Source of the DNA: Patescibacteria group bacterium | GTDB lineage: Bacteria; Patescibacteriota; Patescibacteriia; 2-12-FULL-60-25 | Assembly (NCBI GenBank): GCA_028715505.1 | Contig: JAQURS010000004.1 | Span: forward strand, 1 to 64,000 | Direction: 5' to 3' | DNA: 64,000 nt | Shown: one piece after another, positions 31,800 to 45,317 of the stretch | How positions within the stretch are numbered: the stretch's first letter is position 1 | Layout: each line of letters starts with the position of its first letter | Position numbers and translations under genes: made by a program | The notes under the pieces: generated by a model | Databases searched by the model: none | What the model saw: the letters and a program-made list of their open reading frames with translations, nothing else | What the model was told of the DNA's origin: nothing

Positions 31800-32057
31800 T
31801 TGATTTTTCAAAGATGGTCCTCCGGCCATCTGTTTAACTTTTAATGTGTTTTACCGGTGTCACCGGGACGGTTATAGAGGTAAATGGCTCCCGGTCGCCG
31901 AAGCGACGGAAACCTTGGGGTTGTTTCTGGCATTGAGTCCCAGCCGAAGCCGGATCCCAATGTCCTCCTTCCCCGTCCGCAGCATAGCCCGTGTTCGGGT
32001 GCTGCAGGATTCCTCCTCTATAACTGTCCTGACGACGGTTTTGCATGCTTTAAAGAA
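31800..32057 (-). ncRNA. Candidate structured RNA with strong promoter and boxA-like start
   Basis: The minus-strand transcript would begin TTGTTCTTTAAAGC (boxA-like). GGACAGTTATAGAGG (32029-32015) pairs with CCTCTATAACCGTCC (31880-31866) over 15 bp with one wobble, enclosing CAGCA-CCCG/CGGG-TGCTG (31980-32004) and GTCGC-CGAA-GCGAC (31894-31907). A weak hairpin ending near 31806 may terminate it. This is a multi-branched RNA of about 170-250 nt; the family is unknown. Confidence 0.5.
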
Positions 32058-32063
32058 CAAACT

Positions 32064-32092
32064 AATATATCATAAAAAGATGATTTTGTCAA
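32064..32092 (-). promoter_or_regulatory. Strong promoter of the candidate structured RNA
   Basis: Minus-strand TTGACA (32087-32092), 17-bp spacer, TATATT (32064-32069). Confidence 0.7.
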
Positions 32093-32109
32093 GGGCTTCC
32101 GGATGATAT

Positions 32110-32129
32110 TTTTATCTAAAATTAGCCAA
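32110..32129 (+). repeat. 20-nt motif shared with the smc downstream region
   Basis: TTTTATCTAAAATTAGCCAA here and TTTTATCTAAAGTTAGCCAA at 51479-51498 differ at one position. Both lie upstream of promoters with TTGAC[A/G] -35 boxes. Confidence 0.5.
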
Positions 32130-32204
32130 AAAATGCGGTGCTAAGTTAAGCCAAAAAGCTTAATTTTGACAAAAAATGGCTAAAAGCCTACTAACAGATA
32201 ACCC

Positions 32205-32553
32205 TTGACGTCCCTTTACACCCATGGAATAATTGCCCGGCGAACGCAAATTTGACAGATCCGGGACGGGCTGTTCTCGTCGCCTGATCACTAAATTATC
32301 CTGGTTTTTCATGAACAGAGAATTGCCGGGATAGCGCAATTTACATATTGGTTTAATGACCACGCTGGCCTAACAAAGGAAGAAGAGGAGCCCCCAGTCC
32401 GATTTGGGAAGTTTTTGCGTCTTAAGCCGTTCGCGCCACAATTTGAATAATCGTTAAGGTTCGCCACTTTCTGGCCAACACCCAGCCACCCGACTGCATG
32501 GTCTTTGGGCTCGGGCCTGGCCGGAGGAGACGAATCTCTAATCACTTACTCGA
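32205..32553 (+). promoter_or_regulatory. rpoB promoter and long leader
   Basis: TTGACG (32205-32210), 17-bp spacer, AATAAT (32228-32233) predicts a leader of about 315 nt. A weaker pair, TTGACA-17-TACTAA, lies at 32166-32194. The leader has no supported small gene, and rplJL does not precede rpoB here. GGAGGAG occurs 23 nt before the ATG, too far for normal initiation. Confidence 0.6.
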
Positions 32554-35500
32554 ATGCCCAAGCAGGTTTTCAGGCGCCAGCCTCTCAAAGAGGCGGAACG
32601 CCGCTACTTCACGGCCTCCCGTGACGCCATGGCACTGCCGGATCTGATCGAGGTCCAAAAATACAGCTACCGCTGGTTCTTGGAAACCGGACTCAAGGAG
32701 CTGTTCTCAGAGATATCGCCCATCCGGGATTTCATCGGACGCGATTTGGAACTCTGGTTCACCGATTACTTCATCGACGAACCCAAGTTCGACGAAAAGA
32801 CCTCTAAGGTGAAGAACATTACCTTTGAGGCTCCTTTGCGCGTCAAAACCAAGCTCATCAATAAGAGGACGCAGGAAACTAAAGAACAGGAAATTTACCT
32901 CGGCGACCTACCCGTGATGACTGACAGGGGAACGTTCGTGATCAACGGCATCGAGCGTGTCATCGTTTCGCAGCTCGTGCGCTCGGCCGGCGCTTTCTTC
33001 ATGGCCGAACTCGGACGCGGCCGCCGTTATTACGGAGCCAAGGTCATCCCGAACCGCGGCGCTTGGTTGGAATTCGAAACCGACATGAACAGCGTGATCT
33101 GGGTGAAGATCGACCGCAAACGCAAAGTGGCCGCCACGTCGTTGTTGCGCGCTTTTGGCATGGCGACCGACGAGGAGATCATGGAAACTTTCAAGGAGAT
33201 CGACATCCATCCGCTTAACAAATATATAGAGGCGACCATCGCCAAGGACCAGGCTAAGAATGAAGACGAAGGCCACATCGAAGTTTACAAGCGCATTCGC
33301 CCGGGCGACTTGGCCACGGCCGATAACGCCAAATCGTTGATCCACTCGATGTTCTTCAAATTCGAGCGCTACGATCTTGGCCCGGTTGGCCGCTACAAGT
33401 TCAACCAGCGCTTCGGCATGCCTTGGGACGATCAAATGGTGGCCAAGGAAGAGAACCGCATTTTGTCCAAGGAAGACCTGGTGCTCATCATGAAGGAAAT
33501 CATTAGATTGAATAACACCCAGGAAGAAGCCGACGACGTGGACCATCTTGGCAACCGCCGCGTGCGCGCCATTGGCGAACTTCTGCAGAGCCGCTTCCGC
33601 ATCGGTTTGGCCCGCATGGAACGCATCGTCAAGGACCGCATGTCGACCCAGGAAATCACCACGCTTTCGCCGGGCAGGTTGGTTAACGCCAGGCCGGTCA
33701 TCGGCGCCGTGCGCGAGTTCTTCATGTCGTCCCAGCTCTCGCAATTCATGGATCAGACGAACCCGCTTTCCGAACTTGAACACAAGCGCCGCTTGTCGGC
33801 CACTGGCCCCGGAGGTCTCTCCCGTGAACGTGCCGGCTTCGAAGTCCGCGACGTGCATCGCACGCACTACGGCCGCATCTGCCCGATCCAATCCCCGGAA
33901 GGTCCGAACATCGGTTTGGTCGGCCACATGTCGAGTTACGCCCGCATCAACGAGTACGGTTTTATCGAAACCCCTTACCGCAAAGTTAGGAACTGGGCCG
34001 AGAACGACGGGGCGGACGGCGTCGGTTTGACGCTGCGCGCCGACGTGCGCGATGGCGAAGGCAAGTTGGTCGCCAAGGCGGGGGAGGAAATCACCAAAGA
34101 CGCGGCCAAGAAGATGGCCAAGATCTCTATCACTAAATTGCCGGTCACGCCGGTCGTCACGAATGAGATCGTTTACCTGAACGCGTTCACCGAAGAGCGT
34201 GGCACCACGGCTCCGGCCACCACGCCCATCGGTCGCGACGGCAAATTCCAGGTGGAACGCACCCCGGCCCGCAAAAACGGCGAGCCGACCATCGTGGACG
34301 TGCATGAGATCGATTACGTGGACGTCTCGTCAAAGCAGATTCTTTCAATTTCAACTTCCTTGATTCCGTTCGTGGAACACGACGACGGCCAACGCGCGCT
34401 CATGGGATCCAACATGCAACGCCAGGCCGTGCCGTGCATCAAGCCCGAAGCCCCGATCGTGGGCACGGGCGTGGAACGCCGCGCCGCGGTCGACTCCGGC
34501 CACGCGCTTTTGGCTCCGGATGACGGAACGATTACCAGCTTGGACGGCAACCATATTGAATTGCAAACCGAAAACGGGGAGATCAGGCGTTATGACCTGG
34601 TTAAGTTCCAACGTTCCAACCATTCCACTTGTTTGAACCAGCGCGTGCGCGTGGACAAGGGGCAGAAGGTTTACGCCGGCGAGGTTTTGCTCGATGGCAC
34701 TTCCTGCCAAAACGGCGAGATGGCTTTGGGCCAGAACCTGTTGTGCTCGTATTTGATCTGGGACGGGTATAACTTTGAGGACGCCATCATCCTTTCCGAA
34801 CGCTTGGTCCACCAAGACCGTTTCACTTCGATCCACATCGAGCATTACGCCATGGACGTGCGCGACACCAAGCTCGGTCCCGAAGTCGTGACCAACGATA
34901 TCCCGAATGTCTCTGAAGAAAAGTTAAAGAACTTGGATGAGAACGGCATCGTGCGCATCGGCGCCGAGGTTAAATCCGGCGACATTTTGGTCGGCAAGAT
35001 CACACCCAAGGGCGAGACTGACCTTTCGGCTGAAGAAAAATTATTGCGCGCCATTTTCGGCGAAAAAGCCCGCGACGTGCGCGACACCTCGTTGTATTTG
35101 CAACACGGCGCCCGCGGCAAAGTCGTCGGCATCACGGTTTTCACCCGCGAGAACGGCGACAAGCTGCAACCGGGCGTTCTGAAACGCATCGTGGTGGCCG
35201 TGGCCGACCTCAGGAAAGTCCAAGTGGGCGATAAGCTGGCCGGCCGTCACGGCAACAAGGGCGTCATCTCCCGCATCGTGCCTCTGGCCGACATGCCGTT
35301 CCTCGAGGATGGAACTCCGGTGGACGTCATCTTGTCTCCGCTTGGCGTCGTCTCTCGTATGAACCTGGGACAGACTTTGGAAACGCACATGGGCCTGGCG
35401 GCCAACGCTTTGGGTTACCGCGTGGCCACGCCGGTCTTTGACGGCGTGCCCGAAGGCACCATCCGGAGCGAGCTCGAAAGGGCCGGCTTCCCGGACGACG

Positions 35501-36018
35501 GCAAGATCAAGTTGTACGACGGCCGCACGGGCGAAGGTTATGAATACAATCCGACGGTCGGCTACAACTACATGCTCAAGCTGAACCACATGGTCGAAGA
35601 TAAGATCCACCAGCGTTCCATCGGCCCGTACTCGCTTATCACGCAGCAGCCTCTGGGCGGCAAGGCGCAATCCGGCGGCCAACGCTTTGGTGAAATGGAA
35701 GTCTGGTCACTCGAAGCTTACGGCGCGGCCCATACCCTGCAGGAAGTCCTGACCATCAAATCTGACGACGTGCCCGGCCGTTCCAAGGCTTACGAATCCA
35801 TCATCAAGGGCGATCTCATTTCAAAGGTCAACGTGCCAGAATCATTCAACGTGCTGGTCCGTGAACTCAAGGGCCTGTGTTTAGACGTGGAATTGCTTAA
35901 GGACGGATCCCGCATCGAAGAGAGCAAGCCCGAACACGTGGCTAAGCCCAGCGCCCAGCCCGCTTCGGAAGAAATTTCCTGGGATGCTCCGCCTTCCGAA
36001 GAATTCAGCGCTTCCTAA
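32554..36018 (+). CDS. rpoB: RNA polymerase beta subunit, 1154 aa
   Basis: Recognised throughout: GLSRERAGFEVRDVHRTHYG, QSPEGPNIGLV, GYNFEDAIILSERL, KVQVGDKLAGRHGNKGVIS and the C-terminal QPLGGKAQSGGQRFGEMEVWSLEAYG. The rifampicin pocket reads FMDQTNPLSEL...HKRRLSATGPGG, with Thr at the place of E. coli Leu533. It lacks the large lineage-specific insertions of proteobacterial RpoB. rpoC follows after 14 bp in the same transcript. Confidence 0.99.
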   Translation: MPKQVFRRQPLKEAERRYFTASRDAMALPDLIEVQKYSYRWFLETGLKELFSEISPIRDFIGRDLELWFTDYFIDEPKFDEKTSKVKNITFEAPLRVKTKLINKRTQETKEQEIYLGDLPVMTDRGTFVINGIERVIVSQLVRSAGAFFMAELGRGRRYYGAKVIPNRGAWLEFETDMNSVIWVKIDRKRKVAATSLLRAFGMATDEEIMETFKEIDIHPLNKYIEATIAKDQAKNEDEGHIEVYKRIRPGDLATADNAKSLIHSMFFKFERYDLGPVGRYKFNQRFGMPWDDQMVAKEENRILSKEDLVLIMKEIIRLNNTQEEADDVDHLGNRRVRAIGELLQSRFRIGLARMERIVKDRMSTQEITTLSPGRLVNARPVIGAVREFFMSSQLSQFMDQTNPLSELEHKRRLSATGPGGLSRERAGFEVRDVHRTHYGRICPIQSPEGPNIGLVGHMSSYARINEYGFIETPYRKVRNWAENDGADGVGLTLRADVRDGEGKLVAKAGEEITKDAAKKMAKISITKLPVTPVVTNEIVYLNAFTEERGTTAPATTPIGRDGKFQVERTPARKNGEPTIVDVHEIDYVDVSSKQILSISTSLIPFVEHDDGQRALMGSNMQRQAVPCIKPEAPIVGTGVERRAAVDSGHALLAPDDGTITSLDGNHIELQTENGEIRRYDLVKFQRSNHSTCLNQRVRVDKGQKVYAGEVLLDGTSCQNGEMALGQNLLCSYLIWDGYNFEDAIILSERLVHQDRFTSIHIEHYAMDVRDTKLGPEVVTNDIPNVSEEKLKNLDENGIVRIGAEVKSGDILVGKITPKGETDLSAEEKLLRAIFGEKARDVRDTSLYLQHGARGKVVGITVFTRENGDKLQPGVLKRIVVAVADLRKVQVGDKLAGRHGNKGVISRIVPLADMPFLEDGTPVDVILSPLGVVSRMNLGQTLETHMGLAANALGYRVATPVFDGVPEGTIRSELERAGFPDDGKIKLYDGRTGEGYEYNPTVGYNYMLKLNHMVEDKIHQRSIGPYSLITQQPLGGKAQSGGQRFGEMEVWSLEAYGAAHTLQEVLTIKSDDVPGRSKAYESIIKGDLISKVNVPESFNVLVRELKGLCLDVELLKDGSRIEESKPEHVAKPSAQPASEEISWDAPPSEEFSAS

Positions 36019-36032
36019 CCTACGACAAGCTT

Positions 36033-40019
<3,987 letters not shown>

Positions 40020-40029
40020 AAATCAACCA

Positions 40030-40057
40030 GTAAAAACGCCCATCCGGGCGTTTTTAC
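40030..40057 (+). terminator. rpoBC terminator
   Basis: GTAAAAACGCCC (40030-40041) pairs perfectly with GGGCGTTTTTAC (40046-40057). Confidence 0.92.
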
Positions 40058-40062
40058 TATGC

Positions 40063-40091
40063 TCGACAAACCAGGGGACGGAAGGTAAGAT
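40063..40091 (+). promoter_or_regulatory. yebC-ruvC promoter
   Basis: TCGACA (40063-40068), 17-bp spacer, TAAGAT (40086-40091). The ATG is 9 nt further on, so a leaderless mRNA is likely. Confidence 0.6.
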
Positions 40092-40100
40092 CAAGCCGAT

Positions 40101-40820
40101 ATGTCAGGCCACAGCAAATGGAGCAAGGTCAAACAATTCAAGGGCGCGATTGATGCCAAGCGTTCGGCTTCCTTCACTAAATTAGCGAGGGAAATCGAAG
40201 TCACCGTCCGCGAGAAAGGCCCGGATCCAGGCATGAACTTCATGTTGCGCGTGGCCATCGACCGGGCGCGCGCCGCCAACATGCCCAAGGACAGCATTGA
40301 GCGGGCGATCAACCGCGGCTCGGGGGCGGATGGTGAAGTGCAAGTCGAAGCCCTGCGTTACGAAGCTTACGCGCCCGGCGGAGCGGCTTTGATCGTCGAA
40401 TGCCTGACGGATAACCGCAACCGCACGGCTAACGACGTCAAACATCTTTTGAGCAAAAACGGTGGCAGCCTGGCCGCTCCGGGTTCGGTTGCCTTTCAGT
40501 TTGACCATAAAGGGGTGATTAGGGTCGAGAAGCTGCCTAAGGATCGTCGGGATGAATTGGAACTTGCCCTGATCGACGCCGGCGCTGAGGATATTAAAGA
40601 AGAGGAAGAAGAGACGACCATTATTTGCGCGCCGCAGGATTTGGGCCGGATCAACGAAGCGGCAGCCGGGCTTGGATTGAAAATCGAGTCGGCTGAATTT
40701 GAATGGATTTCCAAAACGCCCGTTGTATTGGACGAAATTAACGGTGAAGCCATCTCTAAATTGATCGAAGAATTGGAAGAACATGATGACGTGCAAAGCG
40801 TTTTCACGAACGCTTCCTAA
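40101..40820 (+). CDS. yebC: YebC/TACO1-family protein, 239 aa
   Basis: The N-terminus MSGHSKWSKVKQFKGAIDAK and the following KLAREIEVTVREKG... are diagnostic, and the length is standard. The family was first described as transcriptional regulators; later work on TACO1 and YebC points to helping ribosomes through proline-rich stretches, a role related to that of EF-P at the left edge of this window. It is adjacent to ruvC as in many bacteria. Confidence 0.96.
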   Translation: MSGHSKWSKVKQFKGAIDAKRSASFTKLAREIEVTVREKGPDPGMNFMLRVAIDRARAANMPKDSIERAINRGSGADGEVQVEALRYEAYAPGGAALIVECLTDNRNRTANDVKHLLSKNGGSLAAPGSVAFQFDHKGVIRVEKLPKDRRDELELALIDAGAEDIKEEEEETTIICAPQDLGRINEAAAGLGLKIESAEFEWISKTPVVLDEINGEAISKLIEELEEHDDVQSVFTNAS

Positions 40821-40823
40821 CCT

Positions 40824-41321
40824 ATGCTGGTTTTAGGCGTTGACCCAGGTTTTGGGCGCACCGGCCTGGGCGTAGTTCGGATTGAGGGATCAAAAATGAT
40901 TCATGTCTGGCACAGTTGCATTGAGACCGACGTCCACGAGGATTTTGCCTGCCGTTTACAGGCCATCCGGTCCGTGTTGGATCAAGTTGTCAAAGAATAT
41001 CAGCCGGAGGTGGCCGTGGTTGAAAAACTTTTTTTTCAAACCAACGTCAGTACGGCCATCAACGTGGGCATGGCCAGGGGAGTGGTTTTGTTAGTCCTCG
41101 CGGATGCCAATCTTCCGGTGGTTGAATTGACGCCCAACGAGGTCAAACAATCCGTAGCCGGCTACGGCAGCGCGGATAAGAAGCAAATGCAGGCCATGGT
41201 CACCCGCCTACTTAACCTGAAAAGCGTACCCAAGCCCGATGACGCGGCCGATGCCTTGGCAATCGCCATGGCCGGCGGGCAGGTGTTTTTGACCCAAAAA
41301 AGGCTGGCTTCCAACCGTTGA
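40824..41321 (+). CDS. ruvC: Holliday junction resolvase RuvC, 165 aa
   Basis: The catalytic acids are recognisable: Asp7 in LGVDPGFGRTG, Glu in AVVEKLFF, and the C-terminal pair in DDAADALAIA. RuvC cuts Holliday junctions produced by recombination and works with RecA upstream in the pathway. It lies 3 bp after yebC; ruvAB are not in the window. Confidence 0.96.
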   Translation: MLVLGVDPGFGRTGLGVVRIEGSKMIHVWHSCIETDVHEDFACRLQAIRSVLDQVVKEYQPEVAVVEKLFFQTNVSTAINVGMARGVVLLVLADANLPVVELTPNEVKQSVAGYGSADKKQMQAMVTRLLNLKSVPKPDDAADALAIAMAGGQVFLTQKRLASNR

Positions 41322-41339
41322 CAGGGGCCGGTTTTTCCC

Positions 41340-41368
41340 TTGTGCCGAGCCTGTTTTTATGGTATTCT
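41340..41368 (+). promoter_or_regulatory. Promoter of the MBL-fold gene
   Basis: TTGTGC (41340-41345), 17-bp spacer, TATTCT (41363-41368); the -10 sequence is identical to that of the peptide/radical SAM operon. Confidence 0.5.
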
Positions 41369-41392
41369 TTAACGGTCAAAAATACACAAATT

Positions 41393-42037
41393 ATGCAGAT
41401 TTATTGGCACGGATATTCGACCATCCGCATCGAAGCGAAACACGGGGATAACGCCTCGGTCATCATGACCGATCCTTTTGAAAACGAGGCGGCCATCCGT
41501 TTTCCGAGGGCCACCCAGCCCGACCTGCTGTTGCTCTCCCACCAGGACAGGAAGAATTTTAATTTGGACGGCGTGGCCGGCTCGCCTTTCGTCATTTCGG
41601 ATCCCGGCGAGTACGAAGTCAGAGGAGTGATGGTCAACGGCATCCAAGATCCCAAAGCCGACCAAGGATTAAAGCGGCCGCTCGTCTATCGCATCGAAGC
41701 CGAAGGGATAAGCGTTGGTTTCCTGGGCCAGCTCAACCGCAAATTGACCGATTACGAACTCGAGCCCCTGGGCAACATCGACATCTTGATTCTGCCGGTG
41801 GGCGGCGGTCAGGTGATGGATGCCAAGCTCTCCGCCAACCTCATCTCGCTAGTCGAGCCCCGCATCGTTATCCCGATCCATTACCACGTGGCCGGGATCA
41901 AGACCAAGCTCGGGACGGTTGAAAATTTTTGCGACGCCGTGGGAGTCTGTAAACGCCAGGACATGAACAAGCTCAAAGTCACGAAGAAGGATTTGCCGGC
42001 GGACGACCTCATGATCATGGTGATCGAACGCACATAA
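41393..42037 (+). CDS. MBL-fold protein with degenerate metal motif, 214 aa
   Basis: The fold pattern (IYWHGYSTIRIEA..., TDPF, DLLLLSHQD, ISDPGEYEVRGVMVNGI, ILPVGGG, PIHYH) matches UlaG-like metallo-beta-lactamase-fold hydrolases. The canonical HxHxDH is reduced to SHQDRKN, so most of the first metal site is lost; enzymatic activity is therefore doubtful. The ATG at 41393 follows the promoter at 41340-41368; an upstream in-frame start lies before that promoter. It precedes a small membrane protein gene and gyrA, probably in one operon. Confidence 0.75.
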   Translation: MQIYWHGYSTIRIEAKHGDNASVIMTDPFENEAAIRFPRATQPDLLLLSHQDRKNFNLDGVAGSPFVISDPGEYEVRGVMVNGIQDPKADQGLKRPLVYRIEAEGISVGFLGQLNRKLTDYELEPLGNIDILILPVGGGQVMDAKLSANLISLVEPRIVIPIHYHVAGIKTKLGTVENFCDAVGVCKRQDMNKLKVTKKDLPADDLMIMVIERT

Positions 42038-42047
42038 AATATTGACT

Positions 42048-42563
42048 ATGCCCTTTGACCATCGATCATTGCCCAATAAGAAGGCTGCGCGCCCCAAGGC
42101 GCCCAATGAGCCCCGTCCCATGATCATGAGCGACGAAGAAAAACGGCAGCTCATCATGGCCCACGCCGCCAATCGCAAACCGACGGATCGCGTCCAGCAG
42201 TTTTCGTTGGTGGCAGGCGTCTTCATTTGCGCTTTGGCCATTGGCCTGGGTTGGCTTTACAGCGTGCGCCAAAGCATGGCCAATATCTTCCCGGCCTCGG
42301 GACAAGCTCAGCAGACAAGTTTAAAGAACCAATACGAAGACCAGATCCGGAACGGGGCCCAAGGCATGATCCAGCAGGTTGAAAAAATCGAAAATGAACA
42401 ATTGGGAGGCGGTTTTAACCAGTTGATCCAAGCGAGCATGATCCTGGCCAGCACCACCAACATGCTTAATTCGTCTTCCACCCGGAATCTCCTGAACCAG
42501 GCGCCGCCCGAGCCTAAAAAAGGAGCCAGCGTCAAACTGCCCGCGGGCGTCACTCAAGATTAA
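42048..42563 (+). CDS. Single-pass membrane protein, 171 aa
   Basis: A basic cytoplasmic N-terminus (residues 1-50) is followed by one membrane segment (FSLVAGVFICALAIGLGWLY) and an external helical, Gln/Asn-rich domain. No family is recognised. The ATG at 42048 (preceded by GACT, as at other internal operon genes here) is preferred to an in-frame TTG at 42042. gyrA starts 6 bp after its stop. Confidence 0.65.
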   Translation: MPFDHRSLPNKKAARPKAPNEPRPMIMSDEEKRQLIMAHAANRKPTDRVQQFSLVAGVFICALAIGLGWLYSVRQSMANIFPASGQAQQTSLKNQYEDQIRNGAQGMIQQVEKIENEQLGGGFNQLIQASMILASTTNMLNSSSTRNLLNQAPPEPKKGASVKLPAGVTQD

Positions 42564-42569
42564 TAACTT

Positions 42570-45071
42570 ATGCCAGAAAAGGAAATTCAACAGCCAGCCG
42601 AAGCCAACATCGGTTCAATCGTGCAGCAGTCGCTCTCCGAAGAGATGCGGACTTGCTATTTGGATTATGCCATGTCGGTCATCGTCCAGCGCGCCTTGCC
42701 AGACGTGCGCGACGGCTTGAAGCCGGTGCACCGCCGCATCCTGTTTTCCATGTGGCAGAGCGGCTTGCGTTCCACGGCCAAATTCAAGAAATGCGCCACC
42801 GTGGTGGGAGACGTGCTCGGCAAATACCATCCGCACGGCGACGCGGCCGTTTATGATTCTTTGGTCCGCATGGCCCAGGATTTTTCGATGCGCTATCCGT
42901 TGGTGCGCGGCCAAGGCAACTTCGGCTCGATCGATGGCGACGGCGCGGCCGCTTACCGCTACACCGAATCAAAAATGGAAAGCATCGCCGACGAGATGCT
43001 TTTGGATATCGAGAAAGACACGGTTGATTTCCGCCCGAACTTTGACGGTTCGATCAAAGAGCCATCCGTTTTGCCGGCCAAACTGCCTAACTTGCTTTTG
43101 AATGGCACGCTCGGCATTGCCGTGGGCATGGCCACCAACATACCTCCGCATAATTTGAATGAACTTTGCGACGCCATCACGGCCTTGATTGAACAGCCGG
43201 AAATCGAAATCGACGAACTGGCTAAGATCGTGACCGGCCCGGATTTTCCGACCGGCGGCGTGATCTACGACAAGAACGCCATCCGCCAGGCCTACGCCAC
43301 TGGCAAGGGCGGCATAGTGATGCGCGCCAAAACGGATATCCAGGAAGAGAAAGCCGGTTCGTACCGGATCTTGGTGACGGAAATCCCTTACGGCATCAAC
43401 AAATCGACGTTGTTGGAAAAGATCGCCTCGCTCGTGCAGGAAAAGAAGATCGAGGGCATCCGCGACTTGCGCGACGAATCCAACAAGGACGGCATCCGCA
43501 TCGTGATCGAGCTCAAGAAAGACGCCTATCCCAAAAAAGTCCTGAACCAGCTCTTCAAGATGACGCAGTTGCAAGAGACTTTCCACGTCAACATGCTGGC
43601 TTTGGTGGACGGCATCCAGCCGCGCGTCCTCACGCTTAAGGATTTGCTGGGCGAATACGTCAAACACCGCCAAGTCGTGGTGCGCCGCCGCACGGAATAC
43701 GATTTGGCCAAAGCCAAGGACCGCGCCCATATTTTGGAAGGCTTGCGCATCGCCTTGCTTAAGATCAACGAAGTCATCGAGACCATCAAGAAATCCAAAG
43801 ACAAGGATGAGGCCAAGGTCAACCTCATGAAAAAGTTCAAGCTCTCCGATCCGCAGACCATGGCCATTTTGGAAATGCGCCTGCAGCAATTGGCCAACCT
43901 GGAGAGGTTGAAAGTCGAGCAGGAATACAAGGAAAAGATGGATCTCATTAAGGAATTGGAATCCATTTTGAAGTCGGTCAAGAAAATGCTGGACATCATC
44001 AAGACGGAAACTTTGGAGCTCAAGGAAAAATTTGGCGACGAGCGCCGCACGGTAGTCATCCCGCATCCTGTCGGGGAGTTTTCCATGACTGACCTTGTGC
44101 CTGATGAATCAACGATAGTCATGATCACGAAGGATGGCTACATTAAACGCTTGCCGCCGGATACCTTTAGGACGCAGGGCAGGGGAGGTAAGGGCGTGGC
44201 CGGTCTTTCCACCAAGGAAGAAGACGAAGTCGAGCAGCTTTTCTCGACAAACACGCACGCTGACATTCTTTTCTTTACGAGTCGCGGCCGCGTTTTCCAA
44301 CTTAAAGCTTACGAGATTCCGCAAGGCAGCCGTACCTCCAAGGGCCAGGCCATCGTCAACTTCCTGCAGCTGGCTCCGGGCGAAAGGGCGACCGTTTCGC
44401 TCCCGCTTTCGGATGTCGAAGGTAGTAAGTTTTTTGCCATGGTCACGAGCCGGGGCACGGTCAAAAAGACTTCGCTCGAAGATTTCGCGCATGTCCGCCG
44501 CAGCGGCTTGATTGCCATCACCCTGCACGAAGGCGACGATTTACTTTGGGTCAAACCGACGAACGGCAAGGATGAGATTTCGTTAGTAACTAAGAACGGC
44601 CAATCAATCCGCTTCTCAGAGGAAGATGTCCGCGCCATGGGCCGTTCGGCAGCCGGTGTCCGGGGTATCAAGCTTAAGAGCGGTGACGAGGTCGTGGGTA
44701 TGGACGTGATCGATCCCAAACTGGCGGCTAAAGGGCTGTATACCCTGTTTACGGTGACGGAAAACGGTTTAGGCAAGCAGACGGACATGCAGGAATACAA
44801 GACTCAGGGCCGCGGCGGTTCAGGTATCCGTACCATGAAAGTCACTGCCAAAACCGGTCCGGTTATCGGGGCTTTCGTGGCCAGCAAGGATGACGACCGT
44901 GACCTTATGTTGATCAGCAAGAAAGGCGTGGTCATCCGCGTAGCTTATAAGGGAGTGCCGACTTTGGGCCGCGACACGCAAGGCGTGCGCATCATGCGGT
45001 TCAAGGAAGAAGGGGACATGCTTTCGAGCGCAGCCCTGGTGAACACGGACGGGGAGAGTAAAGGAGAATAA
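42570..45071 (+). CDS. gyrA: DNA gyrase subunit A, 833 aa
   Basis: The catalytic tyrosine lies in AAAYRYTE, and the quinolone region reads [20 protein letters not shown], with Ala at the place of E. coli Ser83 and Asp retained at 87. The C-terminal beta-pinwheel with a GyrA-box-like segment ([12 protein letters not shown]) shows it is gyrase rather than ParC. It supercoils DNA with GyrB, which is not in the window. Confidence 0.97.
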   Translation: MPEKEIQQPAEANIGSIVQQSLSEEMRTCYLDYAMSVIVQRALPDVRDGLKPVHRRILFSMWQSGLRSTAKFKKCATVVGDVLGKYHPHGDAAVYDSLVRMAQDFSMRYPLVRGQGNFGSIDGDGAAAYRYTESKMESIADEMLLDIEKDTVDFRPNFDGSIKEPSVLPAKLPNLLLNGTLGIAVGMATNIPPHNLNELCDAITALIEQPEIEIDELAKIVTGPDFPTGGVIYDKNAIRQAYATGKGGIVMRAKTDIQEEKAGSYRILVTEIPYGINKSTLLEKIASLVQEKKIEGIRDLRDESNKDGIRIVIELKKDAYPKKVLNQLFKMTQLQETFHVNMLALVDGIQPRVLTLKDLLGEYVKHRQVVVRRRTEYDLAKAKDRAHILEGLRIALLKINEVIETIKKSKDKDEAKVNLMKKFKLSDPQTMAILEMRLQQLANLERLKVEQEYKEKMDLIKELESILKSVKKMLDIIKTETLELKEKFGDERRTVVIPHPVGEFSMTDLVPDESTIVMITKDGYIKRLPPDTFRTQGRGGKGVAGLSTKEEDEVEQLFSTNTHADILFFTSRGRVFQLKAYEIPQGSRTSKGQAIVNFLQLAPGERATVSLPLSDVEGSKFFAMVTSRGTVKKTSLEDFAHVRRSGLIAITLHEGDDLLWVKPTNGKDEISLVTKNGQSIRFSEEDVRAMGRSAAGVRGIKLKSGDEVVGMDVIDPKLAAKGLYTLFTVTENGLGKQTDMQEYKTQGRGGSGIRTMKVTAKTGPVIGAFVASKDDDRDLMLISKKGVVIRVAYKGVPTLGRDTQGVRIMRFKEEGDMLSSAALVNTDGESKGE

Positions 45072-45072
45072 A

Positions 45073-45098
45073 AAAAGACGCCCTTCGGGGCGTCTTTT
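45073..45098 (+). terminator. gyrA terminator
   Basis: AAAAGACGCCC pairs with GGGCGTCTTTT around TTCG. Confidence 0.9.
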
Positions 45099-45213
45099 GC
45101 TAACTCTTGGTGTTTGACAATCCATCCGTTTCTTGTAAGCTAGGCTCAGTTCTATCAAAAGGAGAGGGCGTTGAAAACCTTTAAAGCATTTAGCCGGTGG
45201 TTGAGGAAATGTT

Positions 45214-45297
45214 ATGGCAATCAGCCGACGAAGGTTCAAGTCGGTCCGCCATACCGTTCAGCCCAACAAGAGGTTCCAGATTCAACCAACTTCGTAA
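45214..45297 (+). CDS. Possible 27-aa leader peptide
   Basis: The frame reads MAISRRRFKSVRHTV... and ends QIQPTS, with GAGG 7 nt before the ATG. It lies between a TTGACA promoter (45114) and the next gene, and is highly basic. Its stop is 20 bp before the downstream ATG. A TTG at 45171 with its own GGAG site opens an alternative, overlapping longer reading of the downstream gene. Both readings are speculative. Confidence 0.3.
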   Translation: MAISRRRFKSVRHTVQPNKRFQIQPTS

Positions 45298-45317
45298 TAC
45301 TCATCGGGAGGATGGCC

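Noticed and set aside
31834-32046. 70-codon frame on the minus strand
   Set aside because: It spans the long hairpin stems, has no ribosome site, and its composition follows the structured RNA.
30897-32057. RNase P RNA or tmRNA
   Set aside because: The size and hairpins are suggestive, but the RNase P core GAGGAAAGTCC and its ACAGAA partner, and the tmRNA acceptor/T-arm and tag, could not be found by eye. A covariance search would decide.
32121-32143. CIRCE-like TTAGC...GCTAA before rpoB
   Set aside because: The spacing is 13 nt between short arms instead of the 17 required by CIRCE, and the outer arm bases do not match.
32908-34305. 465-codon frame opposite rpoB (and others opposite rpoC, leuS, gyrA)
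   Set aside because: These are mirror frames of GC-rich conserved genes, with repetitive His/Asp/Val composition and no start signals.
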